Source: Hygrophila difformis (lineage: Eukaryota; Streptophyta; Magnoliopsida; Lamiales; Acanthaceae). Taken from it: a stretch of DNA of 64,000 nt. The notes beneath the pieces are model-generated. The model had not been told where the DNA came from and did no database searches. It saw only the letters and a program-made list of their open reading frames with translations. The stretch lies in NCBI GenBank assembly GCA_030278955.1, contig JAOANR010000003.1, positions 25,249,227-25,313,226 of the forward strand, in the 5' to 3' direction. Both the position numbers and the translations under genes were made by a program. Shown piece after piece: positions 34,380 to 44,596 of this stretch. The stretch's first letter is position 1, and every line of letters starts with the position of its first letter.

Positions 34380-35341
34380 TTATTTTTCCTTTCCAATTTC
34401 TGCCCCAAGGAATGCTATTTTAGTTTTAGTGATTTCCATCTTTTTCTTTGAAATAATTATTCCGTGCTTTTCAAATAATCTAAACACTGTGTCAAGATGA
34501 CTCATGTGTTCAGTACTATTTTTTGAAAATACTAGAATATCATCAATGTATACCAAAACAAATTTTTGGTATGGTTTAAATATTTTATCCATTTTTTGTT
34601 GAAATATAGCTGGTGCATTCTTTAGTCCAAATGGCATTACTAGCCATTCAAATAAACTTTCCGGACATGTGAATGCAGTCCATTCGACTGACTCAGGATG
34701 CATTTTTACTTGCCAAAATCCTGACTTACAATCAAATTTGCTATATACTTTTGAGTCTTGAATCCTATTTATTAAGACTGTTTTATCTGGTATATTGTAA
34801 GCAAAATCTTTTGTATTGTCATTAAGTCTTTTATAATTAATGACTATTCTTGATTTTCCTCTTACAATTTCAGAATGTTTTCTTACAATAAAAGCTGCAG
34901 ACCTATGTCTGGAGTTTGATTCTCTAATTACTTTTAAAGCTTTTAATTCATCAATATGCATTTTGAAATCTGCTATATCCAGGTTTGTAGGATTATTTAT
35001 GCAGTTGAGATTCTCAATTCTGGATTTATTATTTCAAGCTTAAATATTGTTCCATCTTTTTCCCAATATTTCTGGATGTTATCTCCAATAATTTGGGATT
35101 TTTCTAACCTTTCAATCCATTTTGTTATGGTTTCTTCAGGCTTAAATCTAGTTATACTTATTAATTCTTTCAATTTTGGAGTTTCAGGAATGTATTCTTC
35201 TTCAAACTTTGTAACTTCTATGTTTTCTTTACAAGTTTGTTTACATGCTCCTTTTATTTTGCATTTACAGTTTTCAATATCTTTGTCTTTTAAAAGTTTT
35301 TTATTTTTTTTTGTATTAGTAGGGGCTCCACCACGCTTCTC
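34380..35341 (-). pseudogene. Reverse transcriptase domain of element C
   Basis: 34380-34961 is one open frame with SRIVINYKRLNDNT, YSKFDCKSGFWQVKM, VMPFGLKNAPAIFQ and the catalytic YIDDILVFS, then KTKIAFLGAEI. The linker (about 34990-35340) has stops but reads FKPEETITKWIERLEKSQ and a Cys-rich CKCKIKGACKQTC segment. The domain is caulimovirid RT, acting on a pregenomic RNA primed by tRNA-Met. Confidence 0.88.
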
Positions 35342-36064
35342 TCACAACTCTGATGTTGTTAAAAGCTTGGTTCCCGCATTACTAATACTAGGCGCAAACA
35401 TTGCCAAAGTTGCTTTTTCAACAATTTGGATATAGTCTTTTGTAATAAATAATCCTCCATTATTTTGTAAGAAGAATTGTAATCCTAAGATTACATCTGC
35501 ATTTATTACTAAGTCTTTTATATATGAATTATCAGGAACTCCATAGGGTTCTGATATTCCACAATTGGTTTCAAAGAATATCTGTCCTCCTGGAATAGGT
35601 TGTTTTGTTGTATATGAGATTCTCCCATCCACTAATTCTGATTTAATGGGTTTTACTAAGTTTTTCTGTAGATGTTCTGGGATGAGTTTTTCATTTATTA
35701 TTATTCTAGTACATCCTGTATCAATTATTGCATTAGTACGGAATACCAATTCTCTTAATTTAAAGATTATTGGTACCCTTAGTGTAGTTAATGATGAAGG
35801 ATCTTGGCACACATGTATGTACTCAGGGTTTTGCGCTAACATGTACTCTGTACTAGGATTTTGTTCACCATTAGATTCTTCTTCAGGAACTTCTTTTCCT
35901 TTATTTCCCGTATTCTTGGGAATTAACATATTGTATTCTTCTAGGATTTCTTCTATGTTTTCAATTCTAGTTTTCAGTTTTTTAAGATTCATCACACCTT
36001 GTAAATCAAAAAGTTTTCTTTCAATTATATCTATTCTTTTTGTGAGGAATGTATTCAGTTTCAT
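35342..36064 (-). CDS. Aspartic protease region of the element C polyprotein
   Basis: A 240-codon open frame with an N-terminal coiled coil (RIDIIERKLFDLQGVMNLKK) and a retroviral-type protease: the active site NAIIDTGCTRIIIN near residue 113, and the later VILGLQFFLQNNGG flap-distal motif. It overlaps the end of the coat-protein ORF by 44 bases and originally ran on into RT. A stop at 35342 now ends it. Confidence 0.8.
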   Translation of the reverse strand: MKLNTFLTKRIDIIERKLFDLQGVMNLKKLKTRIENIEEILEEYNMLIPKNTGNKGKEVPEEESNGEQNPSTEYMLAQNPEYIHVCQDPSSLTTLRVPIIFKLRELVFRTNAIIDTGCTRIIINEKLIPEHLQKNLVKPIKSELVDGRISYTTKQPIPGGQIFFETNCGISEPYGVPDNSYIKDLVINADVILGLQFFLQNNGGLFITKDYIQIVEKATLAMFAPSISNAGTKLLTTSEL

Positions 36065-37426
36065 ATGGCATCATATATTCTTTATATGTAATACCATTAT
36101 ATGAGTTTTCATTTGCTAGCATATTGATCATTTCATAAGGATCATTATCCCATTGCTCCTCCATAACATTTTCTTCTACTGTTACAATACTATATATCGT
36201 TTCAGTCTCAGATACATCTGAGTCTACGTCCAATATATCTTGTTGTATACATTCTGTGAGAATTGCTTCTCTAGAATGTTGGTTTTTCCTTTTAGGACAT
36301 GCTGTTGCCAAATGGCTTTCATCACCACATGTGAAACAAGCAAGTTTCTTTGTATAATTTCTATTAGGATTATATTTTCTGACGTGATGTTTTTGTTTTA
36401 AGAAAGGTCTTCTGCTATTTGATTGTTTTATGAAATACTTCTTTCTTGTCATTAATTTTGGTTTTTTCTTTAATGGTTCAGGTCTACCATAATGTTGAGG
36501 AGTGTATATATTTTTACAGAATGAGTAATCAGTTTTCTTAAGTTGTTTTTGTGCAATTATATTTGTACACTTATCTTTTAATACTTTCATCACATGGACA
36601 GCCCTCATGCTAATTGTCCATTGTTGAGGATTATTTTTAACCATTTCATTCCATTTATCTTGAATTTCTTGTCCTATTGGTCTTGGTATTTTCATAAATA
36701 GTTTTTCTCCTAACTCTTGATTAAAGGCTCCTCCTGCTAAGCCTGTATAATAGACGTATTCATTTAGAAAGTCTCTTGTTCCATACAAGTCTTCTAAATG
36801 CATTTGGTCTAGATGGATCAGGGCATCCATTTGTGTTGTTATATGTCTTGAATTACCATCTTCACCTGTTATCAAACTTGATATTTTATTTACAAAGTTA
36901 TAAGGATTTGGTCCTCTTTCTATTAAGTCTTGGTAATCCATTGGGTAATCTCTTTTAAATACTTCCCACATTGACTGTGCGAATTCTCCTAAATAGGTTT
37001 CAAGATATCCATACATTGATTCAGCTGTATCATTATAATCATTTTTGTTTTTGATATAATCAGCCACAACTATGTTTTTCCATTTTGCAATTACTGAACC
37101 CCATTCTTGAGGGCTTACATTTGTTACTTCTAATATTGCTGGATTATGGTAATATCCTCTTTCTAAAGGTTGTCTAATCCTCTAGGTTTTGTTATCATTC
37201 CAGGTTGTGTTCTTCCATAAGGATATTCTGGATGAACATGTGTTATTGAGTGTCTAGAATTATTTCCAGTATAATTAGTTCCAGGTCTCCACTCAGTTCT
37301 TCTTTGGTATGAGGCAAATGGAGTTCCAGGGACTCTTGTTATACTGTCTCCTGTGTTTTTCATGACAATATCTTGGTTCATGAATTCCTTAGATGTTTTA
37401 TTTGTTTTTTCAGAATGTAAGGACAT
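36021..37426 (-). pseudogene. Coat protein of element C
   Basis: The frame starts at 37426 (MSLHSEKTNKTSKEFMNQ), shifts near 37165, then runs open through 37067-36021. The core has EWGSVIAKWKNIVVADYIK and YGYLETYLGEFAQSMWEVFK, typical of caulimovirid capsid proteins. A basic stretch precedes the CCHC zinc knuckle CFTCGDESHLATAC, and the C-terminus is acidic. It would package the genome. Confidence 0.85.
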
Positions 37427-38082
37427 ATGTCTCCCATATATTGTTCCATTAATGTGTTTTCAGAACTTTGTCCTTCTTCTAGGGAGTTTTCTTTTAAGAA
37501 TAAGTGAGCTTCTATATCGGCTTGTTGTTCTTCCTTTATTTGTATTTTTTGTAATCTTTTCTGTACTTCTTTCTCAATAATTTCTTCTAAATTATTTTTC
37601 CATTCTTTATTTTTTCTCCTCATTTTATCCTTTAATTCTTGTTTTTGTTCATTTAGTTTTGATATTTCTCTTATCATTTCTTCATAATTGTCTATCCAAT
37701 TCTCGAAATATCCACTAAGTTTTGGACATTCTACTAAATGGATCATATCGTTTAATTTATTAGAGTGTCTTTTATCAAGATCAATTTTACAATCTTGACA
37801 ATTGTGAGGTAATATTCCTTTGTTTTTAAATTTTTTAGTCAAGGCAGAGTGCACATGTTGTGAGAAGACTCTTTCATACCTGTCATGGTATTCTCTTTTA
37901 TTTAGAATTTTTCCTCTTTTAAAGTTTTCATATTTCCTTGTTTTTAAACAAATATGTTGTATATCTTTTGCAATTCTTTCTACTTCATTTTCACTAGGGT
38001 GGAATATATGTTTTCCTTCATATTCTACATAGTTATTTGTTACTGGTTTTCCTACAATAAACATTTTCATTTGTTTATTCAT
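37378..38082 (-). CDS. Extra Cys/His coiled-coil ORF between MP and CP, element C
   Basis: An intact 234-codon frame. It overlaps the end of the movement-protein ORF by 8 bases and the start of the coat-protein ORF by 49. The N-terminal half includes KHIFHPSENEVERIAKDI and a Cys/His cluster: CQDC, then H and H, then C in MIHLVECPKLSGYFENW. The C-terminal half is a strong coiled coil (EISKLNEQKQELKDKMRR). Well-studied caulimovirids do not, as far as I recall, have a separate ORF here. It could correspond to the N-terminal part of the badnavirus capsid precursor. Function unknown. Confidence 0.6.
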   Translation of the reverse strand: MNKQMKMFIVGKPVTNNYVEYEGKHIFHPSENEVERIAKDIQHICLKTRKYENFKRGKILNKREYHDRYERVFSQHVHSALTKKFKNKGILPHNCQDCKIDLDKRHSNKLNDMIHLVECPKLSGYFENWIDNYEEMIREISKLNEQKQELKDKMRRKNKEWKNNLEEIIEKEVQKRLQKIQIKEEQQADIEAHLFLKENSLEEGQSSENTLMEQYMGDICPYILKKQIKHLRNS

Positions 38083-39039
38083 TTTCTTGGCATTCTTCTT
38101 CTGTAAAATCTATTGGCCGTTTTGCAGTTTCATAATCATTAAATCTTACTGATGTTTCTCCTCTGGAGTTAATGAAGTAATTTACATTTTTTGGAGTTAA
38201 GTTTTTGACATTTGGTTTTTCAAAGAATTTTGATAGATCCCAATTTTTGCCAGCATTTTCCTCTGATGATATTTCAGTTGGTCCTATCATTTTTACTCCT
38301 TCACTTCCTATGATACTTACCACAGTTTCAATTTTTGTTTTATGCCTAGTTTGACCATTATTTGTGATTCTTCCTAAGAAGCCTACACATATCATTAGGT
38401 TGGGACTAGTCTCCATTTCTTCATATCCTACAGTTTGAATTCCTATTTGGATATGTCTCATAAAATCTGTTATTTGTATCATATAATCTGGTGCCAAATA
38501 ACATACTCCCACATTAGGGTTCATATCAATTTCCATTAATCCTATAATAGCTTGGTTGGATTAGTCCACCTTGTGTCTAGAACAGTCATTAGGACTTTGG
38601 TTCCTAGGTTTTTTCTAGTTAATCCTTTTACTCCTATGGAGATTAATCCCATATGCATGTATTTTTGTCCTTGTCTTTGAAGCCTGATTGCTTCATTATT
38701 GCTTATCAATTTTATTAATTTTTTATCATCTTTTAGACAACTTATTGGTTCTGTATAATAATATTTGTAATAACCTGTGTTCCAATGAAGGAATCTCTGG
38801 TCATACAATAATCTTGGTTCTAATTGGATTAATGTTCTTTTCTTGAAGTTTTCAAATTCAATATCAGGGTCAATTATTTCTTCAATTATTGTTGGCCCTT
38901 CTTCAAGTTTGGCTTTTTCTCTAAACATTCTATCTATTAAAGTTTTTTCAAAGTTTGAGTTTTCAATTCTTTGGGAATTATTTCTTTCTATTAAACTGTT
39001 TTTAGATTCATTGGTAAGAGAAAAGGATCTCCTACTCAT
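38075..39039 (-). pseudogene. Movement protein of element C
   Basis: A 30K-superfamily movement protein in two frames (39039-38542 and about 38560-38075), joined by a one-base shift. Typical parts are RLQRQGQKYMHMGLISIGV, a VLMTVLDTRW strand, a GVCYLAPDYMIQITDF strand and RHIQIGIQTVGYEEM, then LMICVGFLGRITNN. The ATG at 39039 overlaps the stop of the preceding ORF (ATGA). It would act at plasmodesmata. Confidence 0.75.
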
Positions 39040-39706
39040 TTTTGTAAATATTTTTCATCTGGTTTTACAACCCAAAAATTTAGTTTTTCTTGTGGTTTAG
39101 TTTTCCTTCTAGCTTCTGCAGGTAATTTTGCAATTTATTCAGCTAGTTGTTTTATTGTATTATCTTCAGGCATTCTAACAGCTTGTATTCTTTCAAGTTT
39201 TTCATCTATGCTATCAATGGCTATTCTTAAAGCAGGGTCTTGATATTTTTTCATGTTTTCCATTTGGACATGTACATCATCAATTTTTTTCTTTAGTATT
39301 TCAGTTGTTACAAGATCTTTTAGTTTTTTATCAATTAAACTAATGTTTGTATTATTTATCCTATTATGATCTGTTATCTCTCCAATCTTTTTATGAAGAT
39401 CATTAACATTTAGTTTTACTTCTACTAATTCTTTGTTTATTTCTTTTTTTTTGAGGAAAGGAAAATTTTATTTCATGACAATAGGAGAATAGAGCTTGCA
39501 GCAGCGAGTCCATTCCTCTACCGAAACACAGCGTACACTACAATGAAAGACGGACACTTGCTACAGACCAAGAAGAAGATAAAGACAACAAATGATCACA
39601 ATATCAAACCACACAAAACAGTGAAAGTACCAGGCATGTAGCAACAGATTGACTCTTGTTTAAAATTTTCTATTGTTTCTTTAACTTCTTTCAAGGCTTT
39701 TTCCAT
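39036..39706 (-). pseudogene. Third small ORF of element C (coiled coil), split by a LINE fragment
   Basis: It starts at 39706 (MEKALKEVKETIENFK), with its ATG overlapping the TAA of the previous ORF. A LINE fragment interrupts it at about 39653-39440. It resumes with INKELVEVKLNVNDLHKKIG and VQMENMKKYQDPALRIAIDS, has one in-frame TAA near 39137, and ends FWVVKPDEKYLQK at 39036 with an ATGA overlap onto the movement protein. It is mainly coiled coil. Confidence 0.6.
39440..39653 (-). mobile_element. 5'-truncated LINE fragment in element C
   Basis: About 214 bp with the LINE 3' end signature on the minus strand: GAAATAAAATTTTCCTTTCC, then an A-run (T-run 39444-39452). It is flanked by an imperfect duplication (TCTTTGTTTA at 39430-39439 and TCTTGTTTA at 39654-39662). 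It interrupts a viral ORF, so it inserted after element C. Confidence 0.75.
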
Positions 39707-40092
39707 TATCCTTTAATAATTTTTATGATTTTATTACACATTTCATTTACATTCTCAATATTATTTTCAACAATATTTTTAATTTCTTTAATTTCTTTAT
39801 CAAGTTTTTCAACCTTATCTTGTAGTTGTTTTAATTCTTCACTATGGTTAATGATTCTCTTTGGATTTGGGACATCATTAACTAGCTTAGAACTTTCATA
39901 TTGAAGTGTTGTTATAGTTTTAGATAAGTTTTTCATTCCACTAGATGATTTATCATATTGGGTTGATAAGTATGTTTGGTTTTCTAATATTACTTTAAGA
40001 TTTGTATTATTTTGTTTTCCTAATAATTCTAATTTATCTAGTTTTGCTTCAATTGATTGAAGACTTCTTTGTATATCCATATTTTTATTCAT
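39706..40092 (-). CDS. Second small ORF of element C, coiled coil (VAP-like position)
   Basis: An intact 128-codon frame, MNKNMDIQRSLQSIEAKLDK..., almost wholly heptad-patterned (KLDKLELLGKQNNTNLKVIL and later LKQLQDKVEKLDKEIKEIK). By position and coiled-coil content it matches the virion-associated protein/ORF2 of caulimovirids. It overlaps the first ORF by 8 bases and the third by 3. Confidence 0.6.
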   Translation of the reverse strand: MNKNMDIQRSLQSIEAKLDKLELLGKQNNTNLKVILENQTYLSTQYDKSSSGMKNLSKTITTLQYESSKLVNDVPNPKRIINHSEELKQLQDKVEKLDKEIKEIKNIVENNIENVNEMCNKIIKIIKG

Positions 40093-40339
40093 GAGTTTTT
40101 AAGTGTTGTCTTAAAGCTTCTAACCTTACTATTAGTTTGCAGTAATTTTTAAAGGTTTTATTTTTCTTGAGTTTTACTCTTTTAATTTTTATTTTATTTT
40201 GTTTACATGTCTTACAATTTTTAGTTTGGTTTTTAAACAACTATTTCTTTTCAATGTCAAATATTAAAAAATTTTCATAGTTAATATTTTCATTTAATTT
40301 AATCATGTTTTGATTATCTTTTAATCCGTCATTAGCCAT
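40085..40339 (-). pseudogene. First small ORF of element C
   Basis: 85 codons from ATG at 40339, just after the primer site: MANDGLKDNQNMIKL..., one in-frame TAG at codon 33, then a CX2C pair (NCKTCKQNKIKIKRVKLKK) and a basic C-terminus ending RQHLKTHE. Function unknown. It is in the position of ORF1 of badna-/tungroviruses. Confidence 0.45.
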
Positions 40340-40362
40340 AAGCCCTAAAATCGCAACTTATT

Positions 40363-40373
40363 CTCTGATACCA
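40363..40373 (-). other. Primer-binding site of element C (tRNA-iMet)
   Basis: TGGTATCAGAG on the minus strand, 24 bases upstream of the first ORF and about 250 bases inside the right end. This is the conserved caulimovirid origin of minus-strand DNA synthesis. Confidence 0.8.
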
Positions 40374-40469
40374 TATTTTTAGAGGGGGTGTGTTTTTGGG
40401 CACTTTTTAGAGAAGTGTTAAACTCATTTAAATGGATTTTAGGTATTATTTCTTTGATTTTAGGTTTTA

Positions 40470-40620
40470 AGGGTAAAATGGTCATTAATTTAAAGTTTTA
40501 TCTCTCCATGTACCTTAAATGAATTGTTGTTTTTGGTTGGGGGGTTTAGAGGAAGAAAAATTGTTTGGGGTATTAAAGAGGTAAGTTTTTTGGAATTGGG
40601 TATTTTTTAGGTATTTTCCC
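40470..40620. repeat. Element C right terminal inverted repeat
   Basis: Imperfect inverted match to 29168-29320. Read inward on the minus strand it starts GGGAAAATACC, with a TACC box 18 nt from the tip and another 30 nt further in. Confidence 0.75.
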
Positions 40621-40629
40621 TAGTTTTTA
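40621..40629. repeat. Target-site duplication of element C, right copy
   Basis: TAGTTTTTA, identical to 29159-29167. Confidence 0.85.
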
Positions 40630-40722
40630 CCTAATAGTATCTTTTTTCCTCCTGGTTACATTTTATACTTTGGAAAGTACATATATCACATAAGGACATA
40701 AGGTACACACATTTAATACTAG

Positions 40723-40726
40723 GTTA

Positions 40727-40769
<43 letters not shown>
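40723..40769. repeat. (AAT)n microsatellite
   Basis: About 15 uninterrupted AAT/ATA units. Confidence 0.9.
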
Positions 40770-40770
<1 letters not shown>

Positions 40771-41479
40771 AAAAGAAATGAATTCTGACCGGAGGAAAGT
40801 GAAGTTTGGTGAGAGGTCTGAAGATAGTAAGTATAGGAAATACTCTTTTTTTTAGTAACTAGTACAACCCGTCCGCGGTACCTGCGGGATGTAAATTTTA
40901 AAAAATAATAAATTGATATTAATTTTAAAATTATTATATAATTAATATTATTATTATATATCATAATAATTATTATAAAATTTTAATTATTATTTTAAGT
41001 ATTTTATATAAAAATTTATAAAATTTAAAATATTTGTAGTGTTTCTACAATAAAATATTAAATGTTGATTGGCTTGCATAACGCTTATCATTCTTTAACA
41101 TAAAAAATTACAAAATCCGATTGTTTTATTCAACGTGACGCCGCAACATATAAAAAAAAACCTTGTGTAAAAATTTGATATTCTATCAAACACGAAAACA
41201 TAATTTCTCTTAAGAATTTGAATATTAAAAATATTGTAAAAGTAATTTTTTATTTCGGAAAATATATTATACTTTGATATCGCAGTTGATACAGAGATAA
41301 AGGATGCTGATATGCATAAATATAATGAAAATATAATAATTTTTGTTTCCAATTTGAAATAACTTAATTATCACAATTCATATAATAATATAAATAATAT
41401 GAAACAAAATAGAAAATGGTCAATAATTCGACAATTCAATCTTCAGTCATATGGTTCGAATAATAGACTTATACTGCCA

Positions 41480-41960
41480 ACAATATTTTAACCCCCATGA
41501 GATTTTTTCTCATTCTTGTCGGAACCAATGTAATGTCAGTTAATACTTCACCCTCCAAGCCTTTTTTCACATTATTATCGGAACCAATGTACTGCTGATC
41601 AATACTTCATCCCCCGAGATATTTTTTTCTCATTATTGTCGAAACTAATGTAATGCCAATCAATTCTTCACCCTTCAAGATATTTTTCCACACTGTTGTC
41701 AGAACCAATATATTGTCAGTCAATACTTCACCCCCCGGATATTTTTTCCCATTCTTGTCGGAACCAATGTACTGCCAGTCAATACTTCACCTTCAAAGGC
41801 ATTTTTTCCAACTTCGTTAGAACCAATGTACTTTCAGTCAATGCTTCACCCTCCAGGAAAATTTTTTCCCATTTTTTGGCGAGCCAATATTTCACCCTCC
41901 AATACTCTATCATTAGATATGTACTGCCAACAATTTTCCACAGATCATCAGGAGAAGTTA
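41480..41960. repeat. Minisatellite array, first block
   Basis: Degenerate units of about 65-70 bp around the phrase GTCAATACTTCACCC, then TTTTTTCCCATT and GTCGGAACCAATGTACTGCC. Further blocks lie at about 42715-43090, 43433-43610 and 44045-44185, each next to a helicase fragment. Confidence 0.8.
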
Positions 41961-43191
41961 TGAAGCATGACATCTGAATATAAACAAATGGTTTCTAAAA
42001 ATATGTGCAGACCCAATGATACCTCATATAACACAATTGACCCTTTAACCTAATGTCTTATTACATGTGATGAAACAATATATAACTGATCGTGTCTAAA
42101 AACTGGATCTTTCATGAACACTCCAACATGCTTTAGAGATTGACCTTCACTCTGTTGATAGTCATAATATAACAAACAATTAGTGGAAACTGACGTCTTG
42201 AAAATTTAAGCGGTATATATGATCAAATGAGGTCAAACTCATCATGTAAAGTTATTTCGTCATGTAAAGTTAAAATAATTACCAATTTTGTGCTAGACAT
42301 CCGCCCGCGCGATGCACGTGGATGTGAAGTTTAAAAAATATATATAATAAAAAATAAAGAATATTGTTCTTCTCACTATTTAAAAGTAAAAGATGAAAGA
42401 AATAAGCACAAAATTGCATGTTATTAAAAATAAAACCACTAAAAGATTATATTACATAAACTTCAACTTTTTAATCTTATTTTTGAGGCATTTAATGTAA
42501 TATATTAAATTATATGCAGACCTAAATCTAAATACTGGACCTTCAGGAACACTCAAACATGCTTTAGACATTAACTTTGGCTCTTGTTGATGTATATAGC
42601 ATAACGAACGATTAGTGGAACACTGACGCCTTAAAAATTTAAAATGTATTCTATGATCAAATGAGGTCAAACTCATTCGTGGAATAAACACTCTATCTCC
42701 ACTGCTTTCGCGAGTCAATACTTCACCCTCAGGAAATTTTTTCCATTATTGTCGGAACCAATATACTGCTAGTCAATACTTCACCCCAGGATATTTTTCC
42801 CATTATTTTCGGAACTAATTTAATGCCAGTCAATACTTCACCCTCCAAGCCATTTTTCACACTATTGTCGAAACTAATGTACTAACAGTCAATACTTCAC
42901 CCCGGGATATTTTTCTCATTCTTGTCGAAACCAATGTACTTCCAGTCAATACTTTACCCTTCAAGACATTTTTTTCCTATTATCATCGGAACCAATGTAT
43001 TGCCAGTCAATGATTCACCCTCCAGGACATTTTTCCCATTTTTTCGCGAGTCAATACTTCACCCCAACACTTTATCATTAGATATGTACTGCTAACACTT
43101 TTCCATAGATCACCAGGAGAAGTTATGAAACACTACAAAAGAATAGAAACAAATGGATTTCTCAAAATAGGTGCAGAGGCACAATAATATC

Positions 43192-43440
43192 TCATATAAC
43201 ACAACTCACCCTTATTACACGTGATGCAACAATATGTAATTGACTGTGTCTAAAAACTGGATCCTTCAAGAACACTCCAACATGCTTTAGAGATTGACCT
43301 TGGCTCTTGTTGATAGTCATAGCATAATAAACAATTAATGGAAACTGACGTCTTAAAAATTTAAACGGTATTATATGATCAGATGATGTCAAACTCATTC
43401 TTGGAATAAGCACTCTATCTCCACTGCTTTCGTGAGTCAA
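43192..43440 (-). pseudogene. Helitron PIF1-type helicase, C-terminal fragment (best copy)
   Basis: 82 codons with GDRVLIPRMSL, PFKFLRRQFPLIVYYAMTIN and KSQGQSLKHVGVFLKDPVF. These are the last conserved motifs of the RepHel helicase (superfamily 1, motif V/VI region INKSQGQS). Three other copies nearby are more degraded. There is no start codon of its own and it is a fragment only. Confidence 0.8.
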
Positions 43441-44188
43441 TACTTCACCCCTATGACATTTTTTCTCATTCTTCTCGGAACAATGTACTCACAGTCAATA
43501 TTTCACCCTCCAGAATATTTTTTTCCCACTCTTGTCGGAACCAATGTACTGCTAGTCAATGTTTCACCCTCCAGGATATTCTTTCCCGTTTATTCGCGAG
43601 TCAATACTTTTCCAAAGATCACCAGGAGAAGTTATGAAACACGACAACATAATAGAAACAAAGGGATTTCTCAAGATAGGTGCAGAGGCCCAATGATATC
43701 TCATGCACTGCCAACACATTTCCACAGATCACCAAGAGAAGTTATGAAACACGACAGAAGAATATAAACAAATATATTTCTCAAAATAGGTGCAGAGGTC
43801 CAATGATATCTCATATAACTCAATTCACCCTTATTACACGTGATGTAGCAATATATAACTGACCGTATCTAAAAACTGGATCCTTCAGGAACACTCTAAC
43901 ATGCTTTAGAGATTGACCTTGGCTCTTGTTGATAGTTATAGCATAAAAAATAATTAGTGGAAACTGACATCCTGAAAATTTAAACGGTATTCTATGATCA
44001 GATCAGGTCAAACTCATTCGTGGAATAAGCACTCTATCTCCACTTTGGTGAGTCCATACTTCACCCCAAGTATATTTTTCACATTATTGTCAGAACCAAA
44101 GTACTGCCAGTCAATACTTCACCCCCCAGGATATTTTTTCCCCATTTTTATCGAAACCAATGTACTGTCAGTCAATGTGAATATCAAT

Positions 44189-44189
<1 letters not shown>

Positions 44190-44240
<51 letters not shown>
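44190..44240. repeat. (ATT)n microsatellite
   Basis: About 16 ATT units. Confidence 0.9.
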
Positions 44241-44265
44241 ATTGAATGTAAAATATTTATTATTA

Positions 44266-44574
44266 TATGCAGGCCTAAATGAGTCAGCCCGCAGTCTGAC
44301 TGACCCATTTTAGGTCTCAATTGATTGAATATTGGTTATAGTAAGAAATACAATAATTTATTTTTTAAATAAGTATTATGATATAATCCACATAAAAAAC
44401 AACTTTATAAAACATTAAACATTGTAGGATCCTCTATTTCCAAAGCACAGTTATTAATTATAATCATTATGCAGCTATAGCTTATTGGAGTGGTACATAG
44501 AATGTACTAAATTAAATTTAAAGACAAAAAATTTAAATTATATGAACTTCAATTAGTTAACGGTATATCATTAT
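44266..44574. repeat. Tandem unit of about 330 bp, copy 1
   Basis: Starts at ATGCAGGCCTAAAT, contains TTGATTGAATATTGGTTATA, then ACAATAATTTATTTTTTAAA, and ends in the LINE-2 target. Copies 2-4 lie at about 51252-51576, 51577-51658 continued at 58271-58528, and 58529-58760. It contains a paralogous uninterrupted version of the element A insertion site. Confidence 0.8.
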
Positions 44575-44596
44575 ATTCCTTCTAGATTAGTTGTGA

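Larger units (their letters stand above)
29168..40620 (-). mobile_element. Element C: TIR-flanked endogenous pararetrovirus (caulimovirid)
   Basis: A minus-strand caulimovirid-derived element of about 11.4 kb, including a 500-N gap. Its ends are GGGAAAATTCGAAATAAATA (left) and, on the minus strand from 40620, GGGAAAATACCTAAAAAATA. They are flanked by the perfect 9-bp duplication TAGTTTTTA. In sense order it carries the tRNA-Met primer site, three small ORFs, movement protein, an extra Cys/His ORF, coat protein, protease-RT-RNase H, a TAV-like ORF, a promoter with TATA box and downstream poly(A) signal, then further small ORFs. Adjacent viral ORFs overlap by a few to some tens of bases. There is no integrase. 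Several frameshifts, stops and a LINE fragment show it is not active. Overlapping ORFs and an RNase H of badna-/tungrovirus style suggest that side of the family. Confidence 0.9.
40859..44190 (-). mobile_element. Helitron remnant(s): 3' ends, repeated helicase C-termini and a minisatellite
   Basis: On the minus strand the region ends at 40859 with a GC-rich hairpin (40868-40888) nine bases before the terminus TACTAG, followed by T, the standard Helitron 3' end. A second 3'-end-like structure lies at 42293-42324 (CATCC...GGATG hairpin, then CTAG). Inside are four degenerate copies of the helicase C-terminal exon (about 42060-42270, 42520-42718, 43192-43440, 43840-44040), alternating with arrays of a repeat of about 65-70 bp. 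No Rep domain is present. I cannot define the 5' end. Confidence 0.65.

Noticed and set aside
29168..40620. Element C as an LTR retrotransposon
   Set aside because: There are no direct LTRs and no integrase; overlapping ORFs, a movement protein, a coat protein with knuckle and a promoter after pol fit a caulimovirid.
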